A stretch of 64,000 nt of DNA from Holophagales bacterium (GCA_016719485.1 JADJZB010000004.1:124001-188000), one strand, 5' to 3'; numbered from the stretch's first letter, positions 9,341 to 18,286 are shown. Made by a program: numbers and translations. Notes: generated by a model from the letters alone, not told the origin.

Positions 9341-9792
9341 GACGGGGCCTCCTGCAGAGATTCTCCGGCCGCTCGTGCGGTCACGAGCTCGGGCCGTCTG
9401 ACGTGGTGCGCCACCGACCGCCTCCAGGATCTTCACTCTGTTGCGCAGCTTCTCCTCTCCCGTGTAGCGCTCCGTCACTTCTCCGAGTCCGCCTCTCGCG
9501 GCGGGTTCGCTTGCACCCGACAGGCATCGACGCTCGCTGTTTCTTTCGATTCGATGCCGGGCGCGCTGACAAGGTGGCGCATCGATCCGCCCGGTCGTTC
9601 AGGGTTTCCATCGGCGGTCGGCCGCCGACGGTCGCGGCTCCACCTGCTCGCCGCGCCGGAGCGACCGGCACCCGCTCGACCGGGCTCGGGGTCATGGAGG
9701 GTGTTCACGAGACGAGCCTGCATTTGACCGGTACTATTGTCAGGTTTAATATGCGGTTAACATCGTCAATCGCCCAGAGGAGGAACTTCGAG
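9341..9792. other. divergent intergenic region, no gene seen
   Basis: About 450 bp between the minus-strand flavoprotein and the plus-strand RIC gene. The open frames here lack family similarity and look like composition-driven shadows. The 70 bases before RIC are clearly AT-richer than their surroundings and include TTGACC (9724-9729) and a half-matching TTGAC-N10-GTCAG arrangement, a plausible promoter/operator zone. No convincing NsrR or FNR consensus was found by eye. Confidence 0.4.
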
Positions 9793-10642
9793 ATGACTTC
9801 GCCATCCCACTCCGCGACCACGACCTCCCCCACCGAGCTCCCGGCAGACCTGACGCTCGCACGGGTCGCCGACCTGGCGCGTCTCCGCCCGGGCACGATC
9901 CGGGTCTTCCAACGCCATGCGATCGATTTCTGCTGCGGCGGCGGGAAGAGCCTCGCCGAGGCGGCGAGCCGGGCCGGGGTCGCCCTCGCGCCCCCTGGTC
10001 GACGAGATCCGGGAGTCCATCGTCGCATCGGATGGCGCCGATCGCTCCACCTCCTCCGATCGCCCCGGATCGTGGCTCGGAGCGCTGCCGGACTCGCTCG
10101 CCGACCTCGCCAAGCTGATCGTCGGCCGGTACCACGTCGCCTTGCGCGGCGAGCTGCCGCGGCTCGTGAAGATGGCGGACCGGGTCGAGGCCGTGCATGG
10201 CGCTGCGATGCCGGAGGTGCTGCCGCGGCTCACGGCGACGATACGCGCCCTGGAAGGCGCTCTCGTCGCTCACATGCGCGAGGAGGAAGCGTCGGTGTTT
10301 CCGGCCATCGAGCGCCTGGAGCTGGCGGTCGCGCGCTGTGAGGCGCCCGGTTCCGAGGGGCTTGCAGTCGCGATCGCCGAGTGCGAGCGCGAGCACGTTT
10401 TAGTGGGCGAAGGGCTGCGGGAAATCCGCGCGTTGACCTCCGGTCACGTGCCGCCGGAATGGGCCTGCAACACGTTCCGTGGCCTCTATCACGGCCTTGC
10501 GGAGCTCGAGCGGGAGGTGCACGAGCACGTCCACCTCGAGAACAACGTCCTCTTTCCGCTGACGCTCCAGCTGGCCGCCACCGGTCGCGGAGGAGCTCGG
10601 GCCGAAGGGGCTGGACACATCGTCTCCAACGCGAAGGACTGA
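9793..10642 (+). pseudogene. RIC/ScdA (YtfE) iron-sulfur cluster repair di-iron protein, one frameshift
   Basis: The N-terminal ScdA domain is clear (VADLARLRPGTIRVFQRHAIDFCCGGG, CCGGG signature). A hemerythrin-like domain follows with the His/Glu ligands of the di-iron site (RYHVALRGELPRL, AHMREEEASVFPAIE, VHEHVHLENNVLFP). RIC proteins repair Fe-S clusters damaged by NO or peroxide. The two domains are in different frames; the shift falls in a run of C residues near 9990. Start ATG 9793 follows an AGGAGG site. A single indel could be a sequencing error, in which case the gene is functional. Confidence 0.8.
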
Positions 10643-10875
10643 GCCCCGGTGAGGCAGCGGCCCGCCGGCAGGGGGCGGCATGTGCCGGCACGTACGCCCT
10701 CAGCTCCTGGAAGCATGCTGCCGGTGCGTGCAGCTCGAGTATCCAGCCGCTGCGAACATCCTCGGCGTAGCGACCCGGACCGATACGTCTCGGGGTGACT
10801 CCGAGGACGCCCAGGACCATTCCCTCGAAGTAGACTCGAAGGGCACTGATTATCCCTGCCCGAAGGAGCCTGGCG

Positions 10876-11130
10876 ATGAGCGCTTTCCGAGAGGTCCCCG
10901 CATCCGCTCGCTATGGCCAGCTCGGCAGCTACTGGGGCAATCTGGTCATGCCTGTTGGCGCGATGAAGGTCCTCGACAGGTTCTCGTTCGATGATGAACC
11001 CGGGCTCGTCAACGTTGTCGGACGGGTCCTCGAGAATCCTCGCGATATGAAGACGAAGCTCTATTACTACGAAAGGGTCGACAGGCTCGACGTTTCCGGC
11101 GGGCCGGCTTCGGATAACGTGCAGGGCTGA
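10876..11130 (+). CDS. hypothetical protein, 84 residues
   Basis: A small ORF with a reasonable ribosome site (GAAGGAG, 8 bases before the ATG). It begins MSAFREVPASARYGQLGSYW and is rich in aromatic and charged residues, with LENPRDMKTKLYYYERVDRL near the end. I recognise no family. It sits in the same direction between RIC and the NO reductase gene, so it may belong to that group. The 230 bases before it contain no recognisable gene. Confidence 0.45.
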   Translation: MSAFREVPASARYGQLGSYWGNLVMPVGAMKVLDRFSFDDEPGLVNVVGRVLENPRDMKTKLYYYERVDRLDVSGGPASDNVQG

Positions 11131-11224
11131 GAGCCGCCCGCCTGCCTAGCTCTCACCCGCAGCGGCCCGGTGATCCTCGAAAGACTTTTCGTACCGTCCG
11201 GCACTCGTGAAAGAGGAATCAGCC

Positions 11225-13241
11225 ATGTCGACCGCCTGACGGAAAAGCCGCTTTCATCGTGGTGGCGCCACACCGTCATCCTCGTGATGGTGCTCGGCTT
11301 TGGCCTGCTCACCGTGGTGACCGTCCTGACCTACACGAACGCTCCGCCCATCCCGGAGCGCGTCACCGACGCCGCCGGGGCGACCCTCTTCACGCGGGAG
11401 AACGTCGAGCACGGGCAGGAGGTCTTCCTCGTACCTGCACCGGCTGGCCGAGATCGCGCGCGACACGCTCGCCCGTGAGCGCCACGGCCTGCCCTACGCG
11501 CAGCTGGATGCGGACACGGCGGCGAGCCTGGATGCCGGAGTCCACCGCCTTCTCAAGGAGAACCGCTACGACCCCGCCACAGGCACGCTCCGGTTCTCGC
11601 CGGCCGAGGCGGCCGCCTGGGAGATACAAAAGACGGAGTGGGCCGAGTACTTCTCGGGAGACAAACCCGCACCGGGCCTGCCCGCGAAATACATCCGCGA
11701 CCCGAACGACCTCGCGGACCTCAACTCCTACTTCGCGTGGGCGGCGTGGGCCACCGTCGCCAACCGGCCCGGCAAGGACTACTCGTACACGAACAACTGG
11801 CCGTACGAGCCGGCGGTCGGCAACCGGCCGAGCGCGTCCCACACCTCTGGGCGCGCTCAGGGGGGGCGCCCTGGCCCACTACCGTGTCGAGTCCGGCGCC
11901 TTCTACGGGATCGACCTCGCGCGATACCTCCCCTACAACCTGCTGCGCACCTTCCACCTCCAGCTCGCCATCTTCTGGATCGCCACCGCGTGGGTGGCGG
12001 GTGGCCTCTTCCTCGCGCCGATCGTAGGAGGCGCCGAGCCGCGCGGGCAGCGGGCGGGCGTTGTCGCGCTGCTCGTGGCCCTCGCCGTCGTCGTCTTCGG
12101 GAGTCTCGGCGGCGAGTGGCTGGGCATCAACGACCGGCTCGGGAAGCTCTGGTTCTGGTTTGGTCACCAGGGGTCGGAGTACCTGGATCTCGGGCGCTTC
12201 TGGCAGCTCCTGCTGGCGGTCGGCCTCGTGGGCTGGCTCGTCCTCATGTACCGGGCGCTCCGGCCGGCGATCCGTGACCGCCAGCGCTCGGAGCTGGCCT
12301 CGCTCTTCCTCTACGCCGCGGCCGCGATCCCCCTCTTCTACCTGCCCGCCCTCTTCTTCGGGCCCCGGACCAACTTCGCCGTGATCGACAACTGGCGCTT
12401 CTGGATCATCCACCTCTGGGTGGAGGGCTTCTTCGAGCTCTTCGCGACCGTCCTCGTCGCGGTGATCTTCGTCGTGCTGGGGCTGGTCACGACCCGTACG
12501 GCCACGCGCGTCATCTACCTCGACGCCATCCTCTACCTCGCCGGCGGGATCGTCGGGATCGGACACCACTGGTACTTCACGGGCCAGGGGACGCTCAACA
12601 TGGGCCTCGCCGCGTGCTTCTCGGCGCTGGAGGTCGTCCCGCTCACACTCCTCACCCTCGACGCCTGGGATTTCGTCCGCCTCCGCGAAAGGCGCTGCGA
12701 GGACTGCCAGACGACGTTCGCCGACCGCCACCGCTGGACGATCTACTTCCTGATGGCGGTCGGCTTCTGGAACTTCGTCGGCGCCGGAGTCTTCGGATTC
12801 CTGATCAACCTGCCGATCGTCTCCTACTTCGAGGTCGGCACGACCCTCACCACCAATCACGGCCACGCGGCGCTCTTCGGCGTCTTCGGGATGCTGGCCC
12901 TGGCCGTGCTCGTCTTCTGCATGCGTTCGCTCGCGCGCGACGACGTCTGGCCGCGCGCGGAACGGCTCATCCGGGTGGGCTTCTGGGGCCTCAACGCGGG
13001 GCTCGCGTCGATGATGGCAGTCGACCTCTTCCCGGCGGGCGTGCTGCAGCTGTGGGACGTCCTGCAGAACGGCTACTGGCACGCCCGGCGGCTCACCTAC
13101 CTGATGAGCGGGACGTTCCACATGCTCGAGTGGGCGCGCGTCGTCGCCGACAGCGTCTTCCTGGCGATCGGCGTCGTGCCGCTGGTCCTGGCCGTCGCGG
13201 TCCTGCTTCTCGGCTCGCGAAAGAGCGGAGACGCGGTGTAG
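11225..13241 (+). pseudogene. norB: quinol-dependent nitric oxide reductase (qNor-type NorB), disrupted
   Basis: The C-terminal two-thirds (about 11870-13241) is an unbroken heme-copper oxidase-type core with the expected ligands: HLQLAIFWIATAW, GIGHHWYFTGQG and TTNHGHAALFG. It would reduce NO to N2O using quinol. The 5' third is damaged. ATG 11225 has a good ribosome site, but the frame must shift near 11235 to read LTEKPLSSWWRHTV. At about 11430 a stretch that in qNor carries the WGHG..PD motif is absent and the frame changes. A further loss, with a frame change, occurs near 11850, where a linker and helix are expected. A truncated core alone is unlikely to be active. Confidence 0.8.
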
Positions 13242-13389
13242 GTTCTACCGGAGGCTGACACGCGCGGGAGGACGCCCCGCTCGTCGGGACGACGACAACG
13301 GTGCGTCCTTCCGCCCTCCCCCCTACTTCTCAGTGTCGACTTTCAACGCGAGGATCTCCGATCGCCCCAGCCAGTAGGACGCGAGCGGC

Positions 13390-13609
13390 TCGCGAACATC
13401 CTCATCGAACCGACGAGCGATTACCAGAAGGCCATCGCCCTCCACGCGCAGAACCACGTCGACCGGCCCGACACTCCCAGGAGGCGCTCGCGCTCCAGCG
13501 GAGAATCTACGGCGGACCGCACCCCGAGACGGCGCTCCGGACCTTCGCGGCGAAGCCTGCGGCCCGCGCCGGGTTCGAGAAGCTCCAGGCCACCCTCCCG
13601 AGTCGGTAG
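13390..13609 (+). pseudogene. possible degraded TPR-protein fragment in a 475-bp gap
   Basis: In the stretch between the NO reductase and the next gene I see plus-strand coding-like pieces in two frames: DYQKAIALHAQNHV around 13420-13460, and EALALQRRIYGGPHPETAL at 13481-13540, the latter resembling TPR repeats of large kinase/TPR proteins (ALALRRR..G..HPE..). No intact ORF exists. A minus-strand frame ending VREPLASYWLGRSEILAL in the same place is an alternative reading. The rest of the gap holds nothing I recognise. Confidence 0.3.
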
Positions 13610-13716
13610 CGAGAAGTTCGTCCGTCTCGCGAGAAAAACGACTCCATTTCCGCGCTCTACGGGGTAGCGGGCTGCGGACGTCCCGAGACATCCGCAGACG
13701 CGAAAAGGAGAGCGCC

Positions 13717-14205
13717 ATGGAACTGACCACTGCAGCCGGACAGTCCGGCTCCCGCCCCACGCGTCTGCTGACCGCCACCTGCGAAGACGCATGGTTCCGC
13801 TGCCCGTCGTGCCGAACGGACCTCCTGCGCCTGCCGTGGGTCCTGGACCTGCCCGGGACGACGGAGACCGTCACGATCGACGTCTGGCCGGCCGGCGTCC
13901 GCGCCCCCTACGAGCTGCCGGTCGTGCCCCGGCTCGGGGTCCGGCAGATCGCGGCGATCCTCGGGCGAACGATCCGTTCCACGTACGCCCTTACCCAGGA
14001 CTTCGACGACGCCGGACTCCGCCTCCCGGGCCGGGACCTCTTCGTCCGGACGGTCCCCTTCTTCGAGTGGCTTCACAGCCACCCGCGGCTGCGGTCCCGG
14101 GCGGAGACGCTGGCCGACCGAGACCGGCGGCGGCTCTCGAGTGGCGACCGGCTTCGCCCGGGTCCCCGTCCTGCTGAAAGAATGCAGGCGATTGGTCCGC
14201 AGTAA
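13717..14205 (+). CDS. hypothetical protein with a CPSC motif
   Basis: 162 residues from an ATG with a good ribosome site (AAGGAG, 6 bases upstream). It carries FRCPSC near residue 28, a possible half zinc-ribbon, then VDIWP-like and PFFEWLHSHPRLRSRAE segments. I recognise no family. It lies just upstream of the AbiE toxin-antitoxin pair and may be part of the integrated element or the last gene before it. Confidence 0.5.
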   Translation: MELTTAAGQSGSRPTRLLTATCEDAWFRCPSCRTDLLRLPWVLDLPGTTETVTIDVWPAGVRAPYELPVVPRLGVRQIAAILGRTIRSTYALTQDFDDAGLRLPGRDLFVRTVPFFEWLHSHPRLRSRAETLADRDRRRLSSGDRLRPGPRPAERMQAIGPQ

Positions 14206-14240
14206 GCAGCGGCGCGCTGGCTCACGAAGTACCGGACAGG

Positions 14241-14298
14241 TATACTACACGCGTCGAAAACGTCGCTGAACGCTAATTACTACGCGTCCACTATACTA
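14241..14298 (+). promoter_or_regulatory. repeated operator/promoter region upstream of abiEi
   Basis: This gap is much AT-richer than its surroundings. TATACTA occurs at 14241-14247 and 14292-14298, and TACTAC(AC)GCGTC occurs at 14243-14255 and 14278-14289. AbiEi antitoxins are known to repress their own operon by binding repeats upstream, so these are good operator candidates. TATACT at 14292 would be a -10 element only 8 bases before the ATG, implying a leaderless transcript. Confidence 0.5.
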
Positions 14299-14305
14299 TC
14301 CAACG

Positions 14306-15130
14306 ATGCCTACGACCTCCGCTCTCCAACCTCGCGATCCGAAAGAGAAGCTCCGCCGGCTCGCCCGGGGAGCGCGGGGAGGCCTCGTTTCAACAGCGAC
14401 CGCCGCGGAACTTCTCGGGCTACCGCGCGGTGCCGCGACCCTGACGCTCCTGCGCCTTGCCGACCGTGGCTGGCTGTCGCGCGTCCGCCGCGGCCTCTAC
14501 CTCATCCTCCCTCTCGAAGCAGGCCAGGATGGTGGAGCGGTCGAGGATCCATGGGTCCTCGCCGACGAGCTGTTTGGACCCTGTTACGTCGGGGGCTGGA
14601 CGGCCGCAGAGCACTGGGGGCTCACCGAGCAGCTCTTCCGTTCGACGTTCGTGGTCTCCGCGGCCAACGTTCGCGAGACAACGCGGGCGTTTCTCGGAAG
14701 CGAGTTCCACGTCGTGCGCGCAAGTCGTGAGCGGATCTCGAGCGTGCCGACGATCTGGCACGGGAAGGAACGACTCGCCATCTCGGACCGCGAGCGCACG
14801 ATCGCCGACGCCCTGGCAGCGCCAGACTGGATGGGAGGCGTGCGTCACCTCACCGACTGTCTCCGGACGTATCGAGCCTCGAAAGAGTGGGATCCAGCGC
14901 GGTTGGTCGCACGAGTGGCCGAGACCGGGTCCGGGGCGGCGTTCAAGCGGCTGGGCTTCCTCGCAGAGAAACTCCTCGGCGGCAACGAGGCTCTCGTCGC
15001 GGAGGCCTTCAGTCGACGCACCACCGGGAATGTGCGCCTCGACCCTGCCGTGCCCGAGCGCGGACGACTCAGCACTCGATGGCGGATATGGGTGAATGTC
15101 TCCCTTCTGGACGAGGCCGCCGGCGCATGA
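14306..15130 (+). CDS. abiEi: AbiEi-type type IV antitoxin
   Basis: 274 residues with an N-terminal winged helix (GLVSTATAAELLGLPRGAATLTLLRLADRGWLSRVRRGLYLILP) followed by the AbiEi C-terminal domain (PWVLADELFGPCYVGGWTAAEHWGLTEQ, then ISDRERTIADALAAPDWMGG). Family members repress their own promoter and counteract the AbiEii nucleotidyltransferase toxin; the system was first known as phage abortive infection. The stop overlaps the toxin start (ATGA), so translation is coupled, as usual for this pair. Length is typical. Confidence 0.92.
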   Translation: MPTTSALQPRDPKEKLRRLARGARGGLVSTATAAELLGLPRGAATLTLLRLADRGWLSRVRRGLYLILPLEAGQDGGAVEDPWVLADELFGPCYVGGWTAAEHWGLTEQLFRSTFVVSAANVRETTRAFLGSEFHVVRASRERISSVPTIWHGKERLAISDRERTIADALAAPDWMGGVRHLTDCLRTYRASKEWDPARLVARVAETGSGAAFKRLGFLAEKLLGGNEALVAEAFSRRTTGNVRLDPAVPERGRLSTRWRIWVNVSLLDEAAGA

Positions 15131-16503
15131 TTCGCAAGCAGGACATCCTCGACCGGGCGCGGGAGTGGCAACTGCGTCCGGACATCGTCGAGAAAGACTA
15201 CGTCCTCGGGTGGCTGCTCGCGGCGATCGCCCAGCAGGAGGAGGCCGCGGCCCACTGGGTATTCAAGGGCGGCACGTGCCTCAAGAAGTGCTATTTCGAG
15301 ACGTACCGCTTCTCCGAGGATCTCGATTTCACACTGCTCCCAGAGGCTGGGTACGACGCGGCAGCTCTCACGCAGACGCTTCGGGAGGTCGGCGCGATCG
15401 CCCACGAGCTGAGCGGCATCACCTTCCCGGAGGACGCGTTCGCCGTGATCCCGCGGCGCGACAAGCTCGGCCGCGACACCTTCCAAGGGAAGATCGGGTA
15501 CCGCGGTCCGCTCGCGACACCCGGGACTCCGCGGATCCTCTTCGACCTCACTCGTCACGAGCCGGTTCTCGCAGAGCCCGAGGACCGCCCGGTCTTCCAC
15601 TCCTACCCCGATCAGCTTCCCGAAGGCACCCTCGTGCAGTCGTATGGGATCGAGGAGCTCGTGGCCGAGAAGACGCGAGCGCTCCTGGAGCGAACCCGGC
15701 CACGGGATCTCTACGACGTCCTTTTCCTCATCGGGAGCCGCAGCGGCGACATCAATGAAGAGGAGGCTCGCGACCTCTTCCGCCAGAAATGCGAAGTAAA
15801 GGGCATCACGCCCCCGTCGTCGGAGACTCTGCTCGCAGCAGTGCGATCCTCCGGTGAGCTTCGTGCCGACTGGGAGCACATGCTCGCGCACCAGCTTCCT
15901 GTCCTCCCCCCGTTCGAGACGCAGCTCGCGCGCCTGGCACCAGCGCTGCGCTGGATCGACGCGGCGCCACCGGAGGCGCCGACGCTGCCGAGGGTGACCG
16001 CCGGATCCGCGACGCTGGAGGCCCCAGCTGGGGCGACTTTCTGGGGTCTCGGAGTTCCTCTCGAGGTCGTGCGCTTCGCTGGCGTGAACCGGCTACTCGT
16101 CGAGTTCACCTACCACGGCAAGTCTCGGAGCGCCGAGCCGTACTCCCTGCGCAGGACCCAGGCCGGCAACCTCGTCCTGTACGCCTGGGAAGTAGGCGCG
16201 ACGCACATCAAAGCCTTCACCGTCGCCGAGATCCGGGGCCTACGGGTCACCACGAAGGCATTCGATCCACGCTACCAGGTGGAGTTCAGTCCGGCCGGGG
16301 GGCTCTTCGCGCCAGCCATCACACGCGCATCGTCCGGTGGCAGCTGGCGGGGTGGTTCGAACAGGCGCCGATACGTCTTTCGGTGCGGGACGTGCCAGAA
16401 GCTGTTCCGTCACACGACAAACGACTCGACGCTTCGCCCGCACACCTCTCCCAGCGGCTCGCGCTGTTCGAGTCGGCGAGGGCACCTCGAGCGGACCGAC
16501 TGA
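15127..16503 (+). CDS. abiEii: AbiEii/AbiGii nucleotidyltransferase toxin with C-terminal extension
   Basis: 458 residues from the ATG overlapping the antitoxin stop. The nucleotidyltransferase core has FKGGTCLKKCYFETYRFSEDLDF (the GG-T and DLDF motifs of the polymerase-beta-like fold) and EELVAEKTRALLERTRPRDLYDV (the KxxRDxYD-like motif). The C-terminal third has a WYL-like beta segment (VEFTYHGKSRSAEPYSLRRTQAGNL) and ends with a zinc-finger-like tail (YVFRCGTCQKLFRHTTNDSTLRPH). Such toxins use nucleotides to modify tRNA or other targets and arrest growth. The last 94 bases overlap the convergent integrase gene. Confidence 0.9.
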   Translation: MIRKQDILDRAREWQLRPDIVEKDYVLGWLLAAIAQQEEAAAHWVFKGGTCLKKCYFETYRFSEDLDFTLLPEAGYDAAALTQTLREVGAIAHELSGITFPEDAFAVIPRRDKLGRDTFQGKIGYRGPLATPGTPRILFDLTRHEPVLAEPEDRPVFHSYPDQLPEGTLVQSYGIEELVAEKTRALLERTRPRDLYDVLFLIGSRSGDINEEEARDLFRQKCEVKGITPPSSETLLAAVRSSGELRADWEHMLAHQLPVLPPFETQLARLAPALRWIDAAPPEAPTLPRVTAGSATLEAPAGATFWGLGVPLEVVRFAGVNRLLVEFTYHGKSRSAEPYSLRRTQAGNLVLYAWEVGATHIKAFTVAEIRGLRVTTKAFDPRYQVEFSPAGGLFAPAITRASSGGSWRGGSNRRRYVFRCGTCQKLFRHTTNDSTLRPHTSPSGSRCSSRRGHLERTD

Positions 16504-17867
16504 CACCCGCTCCGCGAGGTGCACCCAGTTCCGCTCTCACCTTCGGCCGGTTCGACCTGGCTGCTGTCTCCCGCGGGCAAGGCATCCGGAACGGCGCACC
16601 CCGAGGCACTGTCGACATTCACCCGGTTAAGGACCTTCGCAACCTCGCCGAGCACCCGCTCGTCGCCCCGGGCATAACGGGCCGTCGTCGCGATGTCGGT
16701 ATGTCCGAGAAGGTCGGAGACGACCTTGAGGTTCACGCCGGAGGAGACGAGAGTCGATGCGAACGTGTGGCGAAGGTCGTGGATGCGGAGCCTCCGGGTG
16801 ATCCCAGCCACGCCCTTCGCCATCGCGAACTTCCGCGACACCTTCTCCTTCGTGAGCGGCTTGTTGTCCTCGTCGAGGAAGACGAACTCCGAGATGACCG
16901 GCCGCTTCTTCAGCGTCTCGAGAACGGTCCGGACGGCATCGGAGAGCGGTAGCTTGACCGCCTTCTCCTTCTTTCGGGTCACGAGCCGGATGACGTTCTC
17001 GTCGAGCGACACGTTCACCCAGCGGAGGTTGAGCGCGTCCGAGAGGCGAAGCCCCGTATCCAGGAGCATCCGGAAGAACGGACGGTAGTGCTGAAGCCGA
17101 CGGAAGATCTCTTTCGCGGCCTTGCCGTCCGGGAGCCTTCCGCCGCCGACGCGCTTCATGCCGCCCAACGGGTGCGGCACGATCTTCGGCGGGGTGCGGA
17201 TGCGGCCGAGGTAGGCCTGGAAGAGGGCCTCGTCCTCGAAGGCCGAGAGGAAGCGATGGCGCTCCTCCAGGGAAAGCTCGAGTTCCGGGCGGGACTCGCG
17301 GGCCCACTTCACCTTCTTCTTCACGGGGCTCCCGTCGAGGACGTCGAGCTCGACCGCCCAGCCGATGATGACCCGAAGAACATGAGCAGCGCCGTTGATC
17401 GTCGATCCGGCGTACGGCCGCCTCACGCAGGCCGGCGTGCAGCCGTGGGGCTTTCGCTCCCGGCCGCGTTTCGGGCACCACCCCTCCGAGATCATCGAAC
17501 CGATGAGCGCATTCACGCGCTGAGACGTCAGCTGGTCCATCGGCACGTCGCCGAGTCTCGGGACGAGGTGACGACGGAGAAAGTCGCCGTAGTAGCGCCG
17601 GGTCGCCGGCCGGAGACGGGCGGTCATCTCGACGAAGCGCTCCGAGACGAACTCGGCGAGCGTAGGGGGCCGTGTGAATTTCGCCGGCTCGAGCGCCTCG
17701 CGTTCGAGTTCGTCCCGGAAGGCGGTCCAAAGCCGGATCGCCTCGGCCCGGGAAGGTACGTCGGTGAGCGTCCGCTTGCGGCGCTTCCGGCCGTCCGTTC
17801 CCGGGACGAAGCAGTAGAACGTCGCGACCCGGCGACGCGCGTCGTAGGCGAAGCCGGGGAGCTTCAT
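16410..17867 (-). CDS. int: tyrosine recombinase / integrase
   Basis: 485 residues. An N-terminal arm-binding part and SAM-like core-binding domain (about 60-160) precede the catalytic domain. Active-site residues are visible: Arg274 (DTGLRLSDAL), a Lys in TRKKEKAVKLPL, His363 and Arg366 (HDLRH), His389 (LGHTDIATTARY) and nucleophile Tyr398. A central CPKRGRERKPHGCTPAC segment has paired cysteines. The catalytic domain ends near residue 415; the last 70 residues are antisense to the toxin tail and probably not needed. The 3' end of tRNA-Pro just upstream is the expected attachment site. Confidence 0.92.
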   Translation of the reverse strand: MKLPGFAYDARRRVATFYCFVPGTDGRKRRKRTLTDVPSRAEAIRLWTAFRDELEREALEPAKFTRPPTLAEFVSERFVEMTARLRPATRRYYGDFLRRHLVPRLGDVPMDQLTSQRVNALIGSMISEGWCPKRGRERKPHGCTPACVRRPYAGSTINGAAHVLRVIIGWAVELDVLDGSPVKKKVKWARESRPELELSLEERHRFLSAFEDEALFQAYLGRIRTPPKIVPHPLGGMKRVGGGRLPDGKAAKEIFRRLQHYRPFFRMLLDTGLRLSDALNLRWVNVSLDENVIRLVTRKKEKAVKLPLSDAVRTVLETLKKRPVISEFVFLDEDNKPLTKEKVSRKFAMAKGVAGITRRLRIHDLRHTFASTLVSSGVNLKVVSDLLGHTDIATTARYARGDERVLGEVAKVLNRVNVDSASGCAVPDALPAGDSSQVEPAEGESGTGCTSRSGCQSVRSRCPRRLEQREPLGEVCGRSVESFVV

Positions 17868-17886
17868 CGGTCACCCCCGCCGAGCG

Positions 17887-18117
17887 CTACTGCTTCGGCC
17901 CCTCCGGCGTCACCGGCGGCGCAGTCGACCGGTCTTGCCGGTCGAGAGCTGCCCGCTGCTCGCGGAGAAAGCTCTGAACCTCGGTTTCCGGGTAGACGAC
18001 GACGGTCGCCGAGAGGGCGTACCACCCCTTCGGCCCCTTGCCCTGTCGACGCCACTTCCCGAGCGTCCCCGTCTTGACCCCGATTCGCCGGGCAACTTCG
18101 GATGCCTTGATCGCCAT
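17887..18117 (-). CDS. excisionase-like MerR/AlpA-type HTH protein
   Basis: 76 residues. The HTH reads IKASEVARRIGVKTGTLGKWRRQGKGPKGWYAL, followed by VVYPETEVQSFLREQRA, the layout of AlpA/Xis-type small DNA-binding proteins that recognise integrase-arm regions and direct excision. It lies 19 bp upstream of the integrase on the same strand, so int and this gene are probably one transcript. Role by context; family assignment fair. Confidence 0.75.
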   Translation of the reverse strand: MAIKASEVARRIGVKTGTLGKWRRQGKGPKGWYALSATVVVYPETEVQSFLREQRAALDRQDRSTAPPVTPEGPKQ

Positions 18118-18198
18118 GCGACACCTCCGCGCGAAGCATCCGCGGACATCGCAGGACCGACCGGGACGGCGTCGAAATCACCGTCCCCGAAAAGAGAA

Positions 18199-18218
18199 TT
18201 AGATACTTTGTTAGATAC
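18199..18218. repeat. TTAGATAC direct repeat, 12-bp period
   Basis: TTAGATAC occurs at 18199-18206 and 18211-18218 in an AT-rich patch between the excisionase gene and tRNA-Pro. Closely spaced direct repeats beside an attachment site are typical of integrase arm-type or excisionase binding sites. Confidence 0.4.
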
Positions 18219-18224
18219 CCCCCC

Positions 18225-18253
18225 AAAAAGCCGCAGGACGCCTCTTCGGCGTC
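18225..18253 (-). terminator. terminator downstream of tRNA-Pro
   Basis: On the minus strand GACGCC-gaaga-GGCGTC forms a 6-bp hairpin, followed seven bases later by TTTTT. It lies about 35 bases after the tRNA 3' end and would end the tRNA transcript. The spacing of the U-tract is slightly long. Confidence 0.45.
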
Positions 18254-18286
18254 TCCCGCTAAACCCTTTGTTGTGAGTATTTTAGA

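Noticed and set aside
9720..9790. NsrR- or NorR-type operators before RIC
   Set aside because: AT-rich promoter-like sequence is present, but no recognisable consensus for either regulator.
13286..13294. GTCGGGACG matching the tRNA-Pro acceptor, as a possible left attachment site
   Set aside because: Only 9 bases and GC-rich, so expected by chance; no T-arm or longer copy follows.
13323..13874. Minus-strand frame ending REPLASYWLGRSEILAL
   Set aside because: Only the last 45 codons look protein-like; the rest is antisense to a gene with a good ribosome site. Mentioned as an alternative for the degraded stretch.
18162..18172. CGGGACGGCG near the excisionase gene as a second attachment copy
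   Set aside because: Ten bases only and followed by unrelated sequence.
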